Part shown: positions 1 to 5,059 of the stretch, piece after piece
Position numbering within the stretch: the stretch's first letter is position 1
How the letters are laid out: each line of letters begins with the position of its first letter
Source of the DNA: Fimenecus stercoravium
Lineage (GTDB): Bacteria > Bacillota > Clostridia > Oscillospirales > Acutalibacteraceae
Assembly (NCBI GenBank): GCA_018711545.1
Contig: DVIC01000098.1
Span: forward strand, 1 to 5,059
DNA length: 5,059 nt
Reading direction: 5' to 3'
Made by a program: the position numbers and the translations under genes
Notes under the pieces: model-generated
Databases searched by the model: none
What the model saw: the letters and a program-made list of their open reading frames with translations, nothing else
Told to the model about the DNA's origin: nothing

Positions 1-51
<51 letters not shown>

Positions 52-60
52 ATATACATC

Positions 61-74
61 CGCTCCCTTGAGCG
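61..74 (-). other. Small hairpin in the tRNA precursor 5' leader
   Basis: CGCTC and GAGCG form a perfect five-pair stem with a four-base loop, placed at the very start of the predicted tRNA transcript and ten bases before the mature 5' end. It may cap or shape the precursor before RNase P cleavage. The pairing is visible; the role is inferred, and chance cannot be excluded for so short a stem. Confidence 0.4.
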
Positions 75-81
75 CTTAAAT

Positions 82-110
82 ATAATACTACGCACACGCG
101 CCTTTGTCAA
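82..110 (-). promoter_or_regulatory. Sigma-70/SigA promoter of the initiator tRNA gene
   Basis: On the minus strand there is a perfect -35 box TTGACA (105-110), a 17-base spacer, and a -10 box TATTAT (82-87, five of six matches to TATAAT). Transcription would start around 75-76, giving a precursor leader of about 24 bases before the mature tRNA end at 51. A near-consensus promoter fits a highly expressed stable RNA gene. Confidence 0.85.
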
Positions 111-208
111 GTACTTTTTTCATATTTCAAAAATTTCGCTTAAGTATAGCAACATAATTGCTGTTAATGGACGGATAATATATATTTGTACAGAATCGGA
201 AAAAAGAA

Positions 209-237
209 TTGACTGTTCGTGGATTATACTATAAAAT
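209..237 (+). promoter_or_regulatory. Promoter of the lipoprotein gene
   Basis: TTGACT at 209-214 (five of six) and TAAAAT at 232-237 (five of six) are separated by 17 bases in AT-rich DNA. The predicted start near 244 gives an untranslated leader of about 68 bases before the chosen ATG at 312. A weaker overlapping possibility is TTGCTG (158-163) with TATATT (181-186), also 17 bases apart. Confidence 0.65.
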
Positions 238-311
238 ACGATTTAGAAATATAAATTTTATGTATTTTGTCGTTTTTGATGAGGGTATCGAGAAATGAGG
301 CCAAGGAAGAG

Positions 312-1181
312 ATGAAAAGATTGGGGTTTAAATGCCTTGCGCTGGGCTTGGCGGTTGCCATGCTGCTTTCACTTGCGGCTTGCAAATCCTCGTCCGGTGA
401 CGACGGCGGCAATACGACAACAACAGCAGTAAACGGGGCGGATCCATCTGCCGTGCCGACTACCGTGGGCAGTACGCAGAATGCAGCACAGGTGCAGGCG
501 CGAGAAGCTGCACAGCCGACTGTGCCGACCACAAAAACGGAGATTCTGGCACTGTATACATCGGTCATGAACAAAGCAAAGTCCGAAAAGCCGGCATATA
601 CGAAAATGGAATATCAGGAGATCACGGAAAAGAATTTCGACCAGGCCGCCGTCAATGTTGCGCTGAGTCTGGCTTCCAGATTTATGACCACAAAGGAAAA
701 AGCCGAAAGGGATCCCGAGATCCATGAAAAGGGCGCAGACACCACTTTCTTCCCGCTCTATGAAGGCAGCGCAGGCTGCCTGCTCGCGCCGGAAGATGCG
801 GAAGAAGCGATTCAAACGGCTGCTTGCCGAGAACTTTCGGACGGGAATTATGAGATCGTCATCACGCTCAATCCCGAAACAGACCCCGAACCTTTTGTTT
901 CCTATCATGGGCAGATGTTTTCTCCGATCTCCAAAAAGGTCATAGACAAGGAGATCGAAAATCTCCGCGTCGTCAAGCCGGAGTATTATTCGATCTATTA
1001 TCATGACTGTACCGCGACTTTGGTGCTCAACCCCCATACGCAGGAGATCGTCTCGCTTCGGCAGATGACATATGTTCAAATCACAGCAAAGGGTGCGATC
1101 GAAGTGAAGCCGATCCGATTTGAGATCGACGGAACCGCCGCGTTGCAGAATACGCTTGAAATCACCGATTTTCAATATTGA
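312..1181 (+). CDS. Secreted lipoprotein of unknown function
   Basis: This is a 289-residue protein with a lipoprotein signal peptide: basic start MKR, a hydrophobic stretch at about 8-23, and the lipobox L-A-A-C with Cys24 as the predicted lipid-modified residue after signal peptidase II cleavage. A Ser/Gly/Asp/Thr/Ala-rich low-complexity linker follows (about 26-75), then a folded alpha/beta region to the end. Besides Cys24 the mature part has Cys156, Cys172 and Cys233, so one disulfide is possible. No enzymatic motif is evident. The ATG at 312 is chosen because AAGGA lies four bases upstream and because it gives a proper signal peptide; TTG267 or ATG279 would add a charged N-terminal stretch and lack a binding site. 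It has its own promoter and lies 97 bases before the DUF2804 gene. Acting outside the cell at the membrane is likely; the substrate or partner is unknown. Similar lipoproteins are common in clostridia, but I cannot name a family. Confidence 0.85.
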   Translation: MKRLGFKCLALGLAVAMLLSLAACKSSSGDDGGNTTTTAVNGADPSAVPTTVGSTQNAAQVQAREAAQPTVPTTKTEILALYTSVMNKAKSEKPAYTKMEYQEITEKNFDQAAVNVALSLASRFMTTKEKAERDPEIHEKGADTTFFPLYEGSAGCLLAPEDAEEAIQTAACRELSDGNYEIVITLNPETDPEPFVSYHGQMFSPISKKVIDKEIENLRVVKPEYYSIYYHDCTATLVLNPHTQEIVSLRQMTYVQITAKGAIEVKPIRFEIDGTAALQNTLEITDFQY

Positions 1182-1264
1182 TTTCGCTCGCGGGGACATC
1201 ACACGCAGCCGGGTAAATCAGGCTTCCCGCTTAAGATATGCAGAATGAATGGCTAAAGATAGAA

Positions 1265-1272
1265 AAAGGAGG
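1265..1272 (+). promoter_or_regulatory. Ribosome binding site fixing the DUF2804 start
   Basis: AAAGGAGG is a near-perfect Shine-Dalgarno sequence six bases before ATG1279. The in-frame ATG at 1249 lies upstream of this site and has none of its own, so 1279 is the better start. Confidence 0.9.
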
Positions 1273-1278
1273 CAGCTT

Positions 1279-2301
1279 ATGCAGCATCAAATTACCGAGC
1301 GCACACGGCTTCTGGACGCGCAGGGGAATGTCGCAGAACCGGGCTTCTGCGTACATAACCTGTATGATTACGTGCGAAGCGACATCCGGGAAAATCCGCT
1401 GCGCATTAAGGAGTGGGATTTTTACCAGATCACGAACGAGCGCTACACCATGCAAATGACCATCGGTACGCTGTCCTACGGCGGGATGAGCGGCGTTACT
1501 CTTTTTGACCGGCAGACCGGGGAAAAATACGAGTGTAACGATCTGGCCCTGTTTCCGTTTGATAAGTATCATTTGCCTGCCAATACGGAAGTACCGCACA
1601 AGATCACCATCGACAAAAAGAACTTTTATATGTCCTTTGATGTGACGGAGACAAAGCGGATTTTAAAGCTGCGCGGCCGCAACAAAAAGGGCGGCGATTT
1701 TAAGGCGGACATCATTTATGACGTTATGCCCGGGCTGCAGTCGCTGGTTATGGCAGTCCCCTTTAAGCAGAAAGGGCACTTTTACTTAAATCAAAAGATA
1801 AACTGTATGCCGGTTACCGGCCGGGTGCGCCTCGGCAAAAGGGTGATTGAATTCCACCCCGATACCGCATTTGGGCTTCTCGACTGGGGGCGCGGCGTTT
1901 GGCCGTTTATACAAAGCTGGTATTGGGGCAACGGAAGCCACCGGCTTCCCGACGGGCGGATCTTCGGCTTTGAGATCGGCTGGGGTTTCGGCGATATGCG
2001 CGCTGCAAGCGAAAACACGCTTTTTCTGGACGGCGTAGCGCATAAAATCGATCAGGTTTATCTGAAAAAGGATCCGAAGGATTACATGAAGCCGTGGGTG
2101 TTTACCTCCAACGACGGCCGCTTCGAGATGACGATGACGCCGGAATATGACAATTACACCAATCTGCGTTTTTTAGGTGTAGGCAACCGCTGCCATCAGG
2201 TCTTCGGCAAATGGAACGGAACGGTCGGCCTGGACGACGGCACAACACTGGAGATTCGGGATATGACGGCGTTCTGCGAATTTTCGGATAACCATTGGTA
2301 A
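1279..2301 (+). CDS. DUF2804 family protein
   Basis: This 340-residue protein is recognised as DUF2804 by recalled family landmarks: an N-terminal LLD (11-13), RIKEWDFY (42-49), DWGRGVWPFIQSWYWG (202-217), GWGFGDMRAASEN (234-246), PWVFTSNDGRFEM (272-284) and HQVFGKWNGT (306-315). Length and motif order match a full-length member, with no break. There is no signal peptide or membrane segment, so a cytoplasmic location is expected. Aromatic and glycine-rich motifs and alternating strands suggest a mainly beta fold that could enclose a hydrophobic ligand, but this is inference. The biochemical role is, to my knowledge, not established. It follows the lipoprotein gene on the same strand with no clear terminator between, so co-transcription is possible. 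Downstream come a GC-rich hairpin and an intrinsic terminator. Confidence is high for the family and nil for a specific reaction. Confidence 0.9.
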   Translation: MQHQITERTRLLDAQGNVAEPGFCVHNLYDYVRSDIRENPLRIKEWDFYQITNERYTMQMTIGTLSYGGMSGVTLFDRQTGEKYECNDLALFPFDKYHLPANTEVPHKITIDKKNFYMSFDVTETKRILKLRGRNKKGGDFKADIIYDVMPGLQSLVMAVPFKQKGHFYLNQKINCMPVTGRVRLGKRVIEFHPDTAFGLLDWGRGVWPFIQSWYWGNGSHRLPDGRIFGFEIGWGFGDMRAASENTLFLDGVAHKIDQVYLKKDPKDYMKPWVFTSNDGRFEMTMTPEYDNYTNLRFLGVGNRCHQVFGKWNGTVGLDDGTTLEIRDMTAFCEFSDNHW

Positions 2302-2320
2302 GCTCTGAAAATATACCGCA

Positions 2321-2360
2321 CAAAGCCCGCTTGCCGCTTCGGAACGGCTTGCGGGCTTTG
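2321..2360 (+). terminator. GC-rich hairpin after the DUF2804 gene, no T-tract
   Basis: Arms CAAAGCCCGC and GCGGGCTTTG pair perfectly, continue across a TT/TT internal loop into GCCG / CGGC, and close on CTTCGGAA, which holds a stable UUCG-type loop. It lies 20 bases after the stop codon. No run of Ts follows on either strand, so it may stabilise the mRNA 3' end or slow polymerase rather than terminate by itself. The structure is certain; the role is uncertain. Confidence 0.6.
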
Positions 2361-2402
2361 CATATGTTCACGGCTTTACCGAATGCAAGCAGGCGGAAGG
2401 TC

Positions 2403-2444
2403 AAGCGAACCGTAAAACAGGTCATTCACGGCTTGCTTTTTTTT
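2403..2444 (+). terminator. Rho-independent terminator with eight Ts
   Basis: AAGC pairs with GCTT and CCGT with ACGG, joined by a G-T and an A-T pair and one A/C mismatch (2403-2413 with 2428-2438; 14-base loop). TTTTTTTT at 2437-2444 follows directly. It would end rightward transcription from the lipoprotein/DUF2804 unit. The proposed pyrB -35 box overlaps its 3' arm. Confidence 0.65.
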
Positions 2445-2461
2445 CGGAACCTTGTTACAAT
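2433..2461 (+). promoter_or_regulatory. Probable pyrB promoter, extended -10 type
   Basis: TACAAT at 2456-2461 (five of six) is preceded by TG at 2453-2454, making an extended -10 element. TTGCTT at 2433-2438 lies 17 bases upstream but matches the -35 consensus only in TTG. Predicted start is near 2468, leaving a leader of about 74 bases before ATG2542. No PyrR-type anti-antiterminator sequence or attenuator is visible in that leader. Confidence 0.55.
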
Positions 2462-2475
2462 AAAATGAAAACAAG

Positions 2476-2513
2476 CGCGCTCGCTGCATGGAAAGCGGCG
2501 GATACACAGCGCG
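2476..2513 (+). other. Possible hairpin in the pyrB leader
   Basis: CGCGCT (2476-2481) pairs with AGCGCG (2508-2513), and the next bases CGCT (2482-2485) pair with AGCG (2494-2497), leaving an eight-base loop and a ten-base bulge. The structure ends 15 bases before the proposed GGGAG ribosome binding site. It does not resemble a terminator, since no T-run follows. A regulatory role is speculative. Confidence 0.35.
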
Positions 2514-2541
2514 GAAATCCAACATCGTGGGAGTGACGGAT

Positions 2542-3612
2542 ATGCAGGCACGCAATTTGATCGACCTTGCAGATATGACCAAAGAGGATTTGGCGGAGAT
2601 CATCCGTCTGGCGGGTATGATCCGCGATAACCCCTCGATATTTACAGACGCCTGCCATGGTAAGATCATGGCGACGCTGTTTTACGAGCCGTCTACGCGC
2701 ACGCAGATGTCCTTCCAAACCGCTATGCTGCGTCTCGGCGGCAAGGTCATCGGCTTTGACAACCCTTCCAATGCGTCTGTTGCAAAGGGGGAGAGCCTGA
2801 AAGACACCATTCGCGTTGTCAGCGGCTACGCGGACCTGATCGTGATGCGCAATCCTGTGGAAGGCTCGGCGCTTGCCGCGTCGCTTTATTCCAAAAGCCC
2901 CATTATCAACGCGGGCGACGGCGGGCATTTGCACCCGACGCAGACGCTCACCGACCTTGTGACGCTTTCTTATGAAAAGGGTACGCTGGAGGGCTTGACG
3001 ATCGGACTTTGCGGGGATATGAAAAACGGCAGGACGGTGCATTCGCTCATCAAAACGCTGTCCAAATACAAAGGCAACCGTTTTGTGATGATCTCCACGC
3101 CGCAGCTGCAAATGCCGCCGTATATCCTCAAGATCCTCGAAGAAAGCGGCTGCGCATACAGCTTTTCCGACAGTTTGGAAGCGTCGATCTCAGAGCTTGA
3201 CGTGCTGTATATGACGCGCATTCAGCAGGAGCGGTTCCCGTCTATAGAAGAATATGAGGCGCAAAAGGGCATCTATGTGCTGGATGAGGAAAAAATGCGC
3301 CTGGCAAAATCCGACCTCGTGGTGCTGCATCCGCTGCCGCGCGTGGACGAGATCACCGTCGGCGTCGACGACGACCCGCGTGCCAAATATTTTGAGCAGG
3401 CGGAATACGGCATGTATGCGCGCATGGCGCTTATTATCACCATGCTGCAATCGCGTTCCGGCACGCTGCCCGCGCCGCAGCGCTGGGACGATGCGCGTTC
3501 GTGCAAAAATCCGCGATGCGTTACCAATACGGAAAGCTATGTGCCGCATCGGTTTTATGACAAAGGGGGCAAGGCGGTCTGTCTGTATTGCGACAGCCTG
3601 CTGGAGGAATGA
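2542..3612 (+). CDS. pyrB: Aspartate carbamoyltransferase catalytic chain with a PyrI-like zinc tail
   Basis: PyrB joins carbamoyl phosphate and aspartate to give carbamoyl aspartate, the committed step of pyrimidine synthesis, in the cytoplasm. Of 356 residues, about 1-305 match the catalytic chain: carbamoyl-phosphate loop STRT (51-54), Ser79 and Lys82 of the mobile loop, Arg103, HPTQ (131-134), GRTVHS (163-168), MTRIQ (224-228) and HPLPRVDEI (263-271). All expected active-site residues are present. The tail from about 306 is extra: Cys321-x4-Cys326 and Cys347-x2-Cys350, with CKNPRCVTNTE like the zinc domain of the regulatory chain PyrI, while the nucleotide-binding domain of PyrI is absent. 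ATG2542 is chosen because GGGAG lies eight bases upstream and it matches the usual N-terminus; ATG2488 has no binding site. The next gene overlaps the stop by four bases. No pyrI gene follows. Confidence 0.96.
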   Translation: MQARNLIDLADMTKEDLAEIIRLAGMIRDNPSIFTDACHGKIMATLFYEPSTRTQMSFQTAMLRLGGKVIGFDNPSNASVAKGESLKDTIRVVSGYADLIVMRNPVEGSALAASLYSKSPIINAGDGGHLHPTQTLTDLVTLSYEKGTLEGLTIGLCGDMKNGRTVHSLIKTLSKYKGNRFVMISTPQLQMPPYILKILEESGCAYSFSDSLEASISELDVLYMTRIQQERFPSIEEYEAQKGIYVLDEEKMRLAKSDLVVLHPLPRVDEITVGVDDDPRAKYFEQAEYGMYARMALIITMLQSRSGTLPAPQRWDDARSCKNPRCVTNTESYVPHRFYDKGGKAVCLYCDSLLEE

Positions 3613-4157
3613 AAGCGCTGGTGCTGTTCGGCTCGCCGCGTGCGGTGGGCAATACCGCAAAGCTGTGCGGCGCGTTCCTAAAGGGACTTCCGAAAAGCTG
3701 CGAGGTCGAGGTCGTGCGGCTGTTTGATCTAAAACCTACGCCCTGCAACGACTGCGGCTACTGTAAGGCTTCTGACGGCTGCTCCAAAAAGGATCTGGAT
3801 CTGTTTATGCGCCGCTATTTTGAAGCGGACCTCGTCGTGGTGGCAACGCCCATCTATTTGATGTCCTTCCCCGCGCCGATGAAAGCGCTGTTTGACCGTT
3901 TTCAGCGGTTCTACTGTGCGCGGTTTCGCCGTGGGATCCAAACGCCCGTCCCGAAGCCGAAAAAGGCAGTCCTGCTTTTGACGGCGGGGGACGAAGCCGA
4001 ACCCGGGCAGACGATCATTGCGCAGCAGGCAGGCCGTGCGTTTTCCGTGATGAACACTAAGATCGTCGGTACGGTCACGGCGGCGGGCACGGACGAGCAC
4101 GGGGTGCCGGAGGCTGATCTGCAGCGCGCATATCAGCTTGCCAAACGTATAGAATAA
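3609..4157 (+). CDS. Iron-sulfur flavoprotein-like NAD(P)H/FMN reductase
   Basis: This 182-residue protein has a flavodoxin-like fold. Strand one runs into the FMN phosphate loop GSPRAVGNT (8-16). The compact cluster Cys46-x2-Cys49-x2-Cys52-x5-Cys58 fits the CX2CX2CX4-7C motif that binds a [4Fe-4S] cluster in archaeal and clostridial iron-sulfur flavoproteins. The second flavin segment is TPIYLMSFPAPMKALFDRF (80-98). Length is near the family norm (about 190), so it looks complete. Family members move electrons between ferredoxin or similar carriers and small oxidants; the true partner here is unknown. The start ATG overlaps the pyrB stop as ATGA, indicating translational coupling. The GGAGG upstream is only one base from the ATG, unusually close, so ribosomes arriving from pyrB may matter. 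Thioredoxin follows after 50 bases. A plain NADPH-dependent FMN reductase is the alternative, but the four cysteines argue for the iron-sulfur type. Confidence 0.88.
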   Translation: MKALVLFGSPRAVGNTAKLCGAFLKGLPKSCEVEVVRLFDLKPTPCNDCGYCKASDGCSKKDLDLFMRRYFEADLVVVATPIYLMSFPAPMKALFDRFQRFYCARFRRGIQTPVPKPKKAVLLLTAGDEAEPGQTIIAQQAGRAFSVMNTKIVGTVTAAGTDEHGVPEADLQRAYQLAKRIE

Positions 4158-4194
4158 AACCAAACGAAGCGGTATATTGTCGCTACCCAAAGAT

Positions 4195-4200
4195 AAGGAG
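4195..4200 (+). promoter_or_regulatory. Ribosome binding site of the thioredoxin gene
   Basis: AAGGAG lies seven bases before ATG4208, an ideal spacing that settles the start. No convincing promoter is seen in the 50-base gap, so the gene is probably read from upstream. Confidence 0.85.
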
Positions 4201-4207
4201 TGTTTTC

Positions 4208-4525
4208 ATGGAAATCAAGAAAGTCAATTTGGATAACTTTCAGCAGGAGATCTCGAAAAGCGAGATGCCGGTGCTGATCGATTTTTACGCGGATTGGTGC
4301 GCGCCCTGTAAGGTGTTCGCCGGGGAGATCGCAGCATTTGCCGAAAAGACCGATACGGTAAAGGTCTGTAAGATCAATGTGGACGAATCCGGCGACCTTG
4401 CGGCCATGTACGGCGTCCTTTCCATCCCGACGCTTGTTCTCGTACAGGGCGGCAAGGAAATCGCACGTCGCGTGGGCGGCGGCGAAGTCGAAGACATCGA
4501 GGCGTTTTTAGACGAAAATCTGTAA
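4208..4525 (+). CDS. Thioredoxin with WCAPC active site
   Basis: This 105-residue single-domain thioredoxin reduces disulfides in cytoplasmic proteins. The active site is Trp30-Cys31-Ala32-Pro33-Cys34-Lys35, with Ala in place of the usual Gly (WCGPC). The buried acid Asp25 in DFYADW and the cis-proline Pro74 in SIPT are both present, so it should be redox active. Length and strand/helix order match classical thioredoxin, and there is no signal peptide. An extra Cys54 lies in the KVCKINVDES strand. The Gly-to-Ala change between the cysteines can shift redox potential and partner choice, as known for CXXC variants in general. It may be the last gene of a pyrB-flavoprotein-thioredoxin unit; a hairpin terminator follows 13 bases after the stop. 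The flavoprotein next to it could be an electron source or a target, but only position suggests this. The symbol trxA is avoided because genomes of this kind often hold several thioredoxins. Confidence 0.95.
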   Translation: MEIKKVNLDNFQQEISKSEMPVLIDFYADWCAPCKVFAGEIAAFAEKTDTVKVCKINVDESGDLAAMYGVLSIPTLVLVQGGKEIARRVGGGEVEDIEAFLDENL

Positions 4526-4538
4526 AGATGAAAATAGG

Positions 4539-4580
4539 AAAGATGCGGCACACCGGGAGATCCCCGCGTGCCGCGTCTTT
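4539..4580. terminator. Hairpin terminator between convergent genes
   Basis: A 13-pair stem (4539-4551 with 4568-4580, one G-T pair) has the core GCGGCAC / GTGCCGC, and an inner GGG / CCC closes on AGAT. TCTTTGGTTT follows on the plus strand and TCTTTCCTATTTT on the minus strand, both only moderately T-rich. It lies between the thioredoxin stop and the stop of the leftward membrane protein gene, so it probably serves both. Confidence 0.8.
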
Positions 4581-4594
4581 GGTTTGCACTGTAT

Positions 4595-5059
4595 TTATGA
4601 AACATTGTAATAGATTCGTCTGGTCAACGTACTGCGATCCGCATCGCTTTGCGCGTCATCCGTAAAACCGGGGTACTGCACCTCGCAATAGGTGTCCTCC
4701 CAAACGTATTCGATCTCTTCCGTGTCGCCGTAAAAACCATACAGCGTGGCAGCGTTTCGGTAGGAGACGAGGAAAGGGGAGTACAGCTTATAGACATGTA
4801 CCGTCGGCTCGCCGGAGGTTTCGTCTGTCTCCAAAAACGCTTTGTGTGCCCCGTCGCCGGAAATGTCGCTGTCGGAATAGGAAATGTGCGTCAATACGGC
4901 GGCAGCAGCGGCAACCAGCACCGAGATCGTGCACAGCACACACAAAACGACTTGTAAAGCGGTATGCAAAAGGCGGTCGCCTGCGCGCTTGCGCCGTTTC
5001 AGCCAGATCACAAGACAGGTCGTCAGCCCCACGCTGCCTACACAAAACGGCAGCGCGAG
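4595..5059 (-). CDS. Membrane protein of unknown function, N-terminus beyond the window
   Basis: The frame is open from the window edge to its TAA stop (154 visible residues), and GTG5032 is not needed as a start. The residues before it (LALPFCVGS) extend a hydrophobic segment, so the gene most likely begins further right. Visible order: a membrane helix at about 1-20, the basic loop KRRKRAGDR (21-29), a long helix at about 30-59 with an alanine run, then a polar, acidic and Tyr-rich tail of about 95 residues. By the positive-inside rule the basic loop is cytoplasmic and the tail lies outside the cell. Two cysteines sit in the second helix; the tail has one. I recognise no family or catalytic motif. 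It converges on the thioredoxin gene and shares the hairpin terminator with it. Confidence 0.75.
   Translation of the reverse strand, partial: LALPFCVGSVGLTTCLVIWLKRRKRAGDRLLHTALQVVLCVLCTISVLVAAAAAVLTHISYSDSDISGDGAHKAFLETDETSGEPTVHVYKLYSPFLVSYRNAATLYGFYGDTEEIEYVWEDTYCEVQYPGFTDDAQSDADRSTLTRRIYYNVS

Noticed and set aside
148..162. AGCAA-cataa-TTGCT dyad in the divergent control region
   Set aside because: Five-base arms in AT-rich DNA are expected by chance. It could be an operator between the two promoters, but nothing else supports it.
369..1202. Long leftward frame (277 codons) opposite the lipoprotein gene
   Set aside because: It is Cys/Arg/His-rich with no family resemblance, as expected for the antisense of a GC-rich gene; the sense frame has a signal peptide, lipobox and promoter.
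1182..1278. Terminator between the lipoprotein and DUF2804 genes
   Set aside because: Only weak four-pair stems (AGCC / GGCT) are present and there is no T-run.
2488..2541. Upstream ATG start for pyrB adding 18 residues
   Set aside because: There is no Shine-Dalgarno before it, the added residues do not resemble PyrB N-termini, and it lies inside the leader hairpin; ATG2542 has GGGAG at good spacing.
2455..3111. Leftward 218-codon frame opposite pyrB
   Set aside because: It is antisense to the highly conserved PyrB catalytic region, with basic low-complexity composition and no motif.
3254..3727. Rightward 157-codon frame across the pyrB end and flavoprotein start
   Set aside because: It is Arg/Cys/Trp-rich shadow coding crossing two well-supported genes, with no ribosome binding site.
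4158..4194. Separate promoter for thioredoxin (TATATT at 4173-4178)
   Set aside because: No -35-like sequence lies at the right distance and there is no extended -10.

Overview
The window looks like chromosomal DNA of a Gram-positive anaerobe, most likely a clostridial (Oscillospiraceae-like) Firmicute. This is inferred from strong AGGAGG-type ribosome binding sites, a threonine-rich clostridial-style lipoprotein, a DUF2804 protein, an iron-sulfur flavoprotein with a compact cysteine motif, and moderately GC-rich genes separated by AT-rich promoter regions. No database search was possible, so the taxonomy is a judgement from style.

Layout, left to right. (1) 1-51, minus strand: the 5' two-thirds of an initiator tRNA-Met, cut by the window edge, with a near-consensus promoter at 82-110. 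(2) 52-311: an AT-rich divergent control region, with a second promoter firing rightward. (3) 312-1181, plus: a secreted lipoprotein of unknown function. (4) 1279-2301, plus: a DUF2804 protein of unknown biochemical role. (5) 2302-2541: two hairpins (one followed by eight Ts), then a probable promoter and a structured leader. (6) 2542-3612, plus: aspartate carbamoyltransferase (PyrB) carrying a C-terminal four-cysteine tail like the zinc domain of the regulatory chain PyrI. (7) 3609-4157, plus: an iron-sulfur flavoprotein-like reductase whose start codon overlaps the pyrB stop. (8) 4208-4525, plus: a small thioredoxin with a WCAPC active site. (9) 4539-4580: a hairpin between convergent genes, probably a terminator used from both sides. 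(10) 4595-5059, minus: the C-terminal part of a membrane protein running off the right edge.

How the genes may work together: pyrB, the flavoprotein and thioredoxin are close enough (4-base overlap, then a 50-base gap) to form one transcription unit, joining the first committed step of pyrimidine synthesis to two redox proteins. The functional link is only inferred from position. The lipoprotein and DUF2804 gene may also be co-transcribed, since neither a terminator nor a promoter is obvious between them.

No mobile element, CRISPR array, phage gene, toxin-antitoxin pair or defence system is visible. The most unusual item is the PyrB with a PyrI-like zinc tail but no nucleotide-binding regulatory domain. 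Otherwise the window reads as ordinary core and house-keeping chromosome, and I see no clear undescribed multi-gene system.
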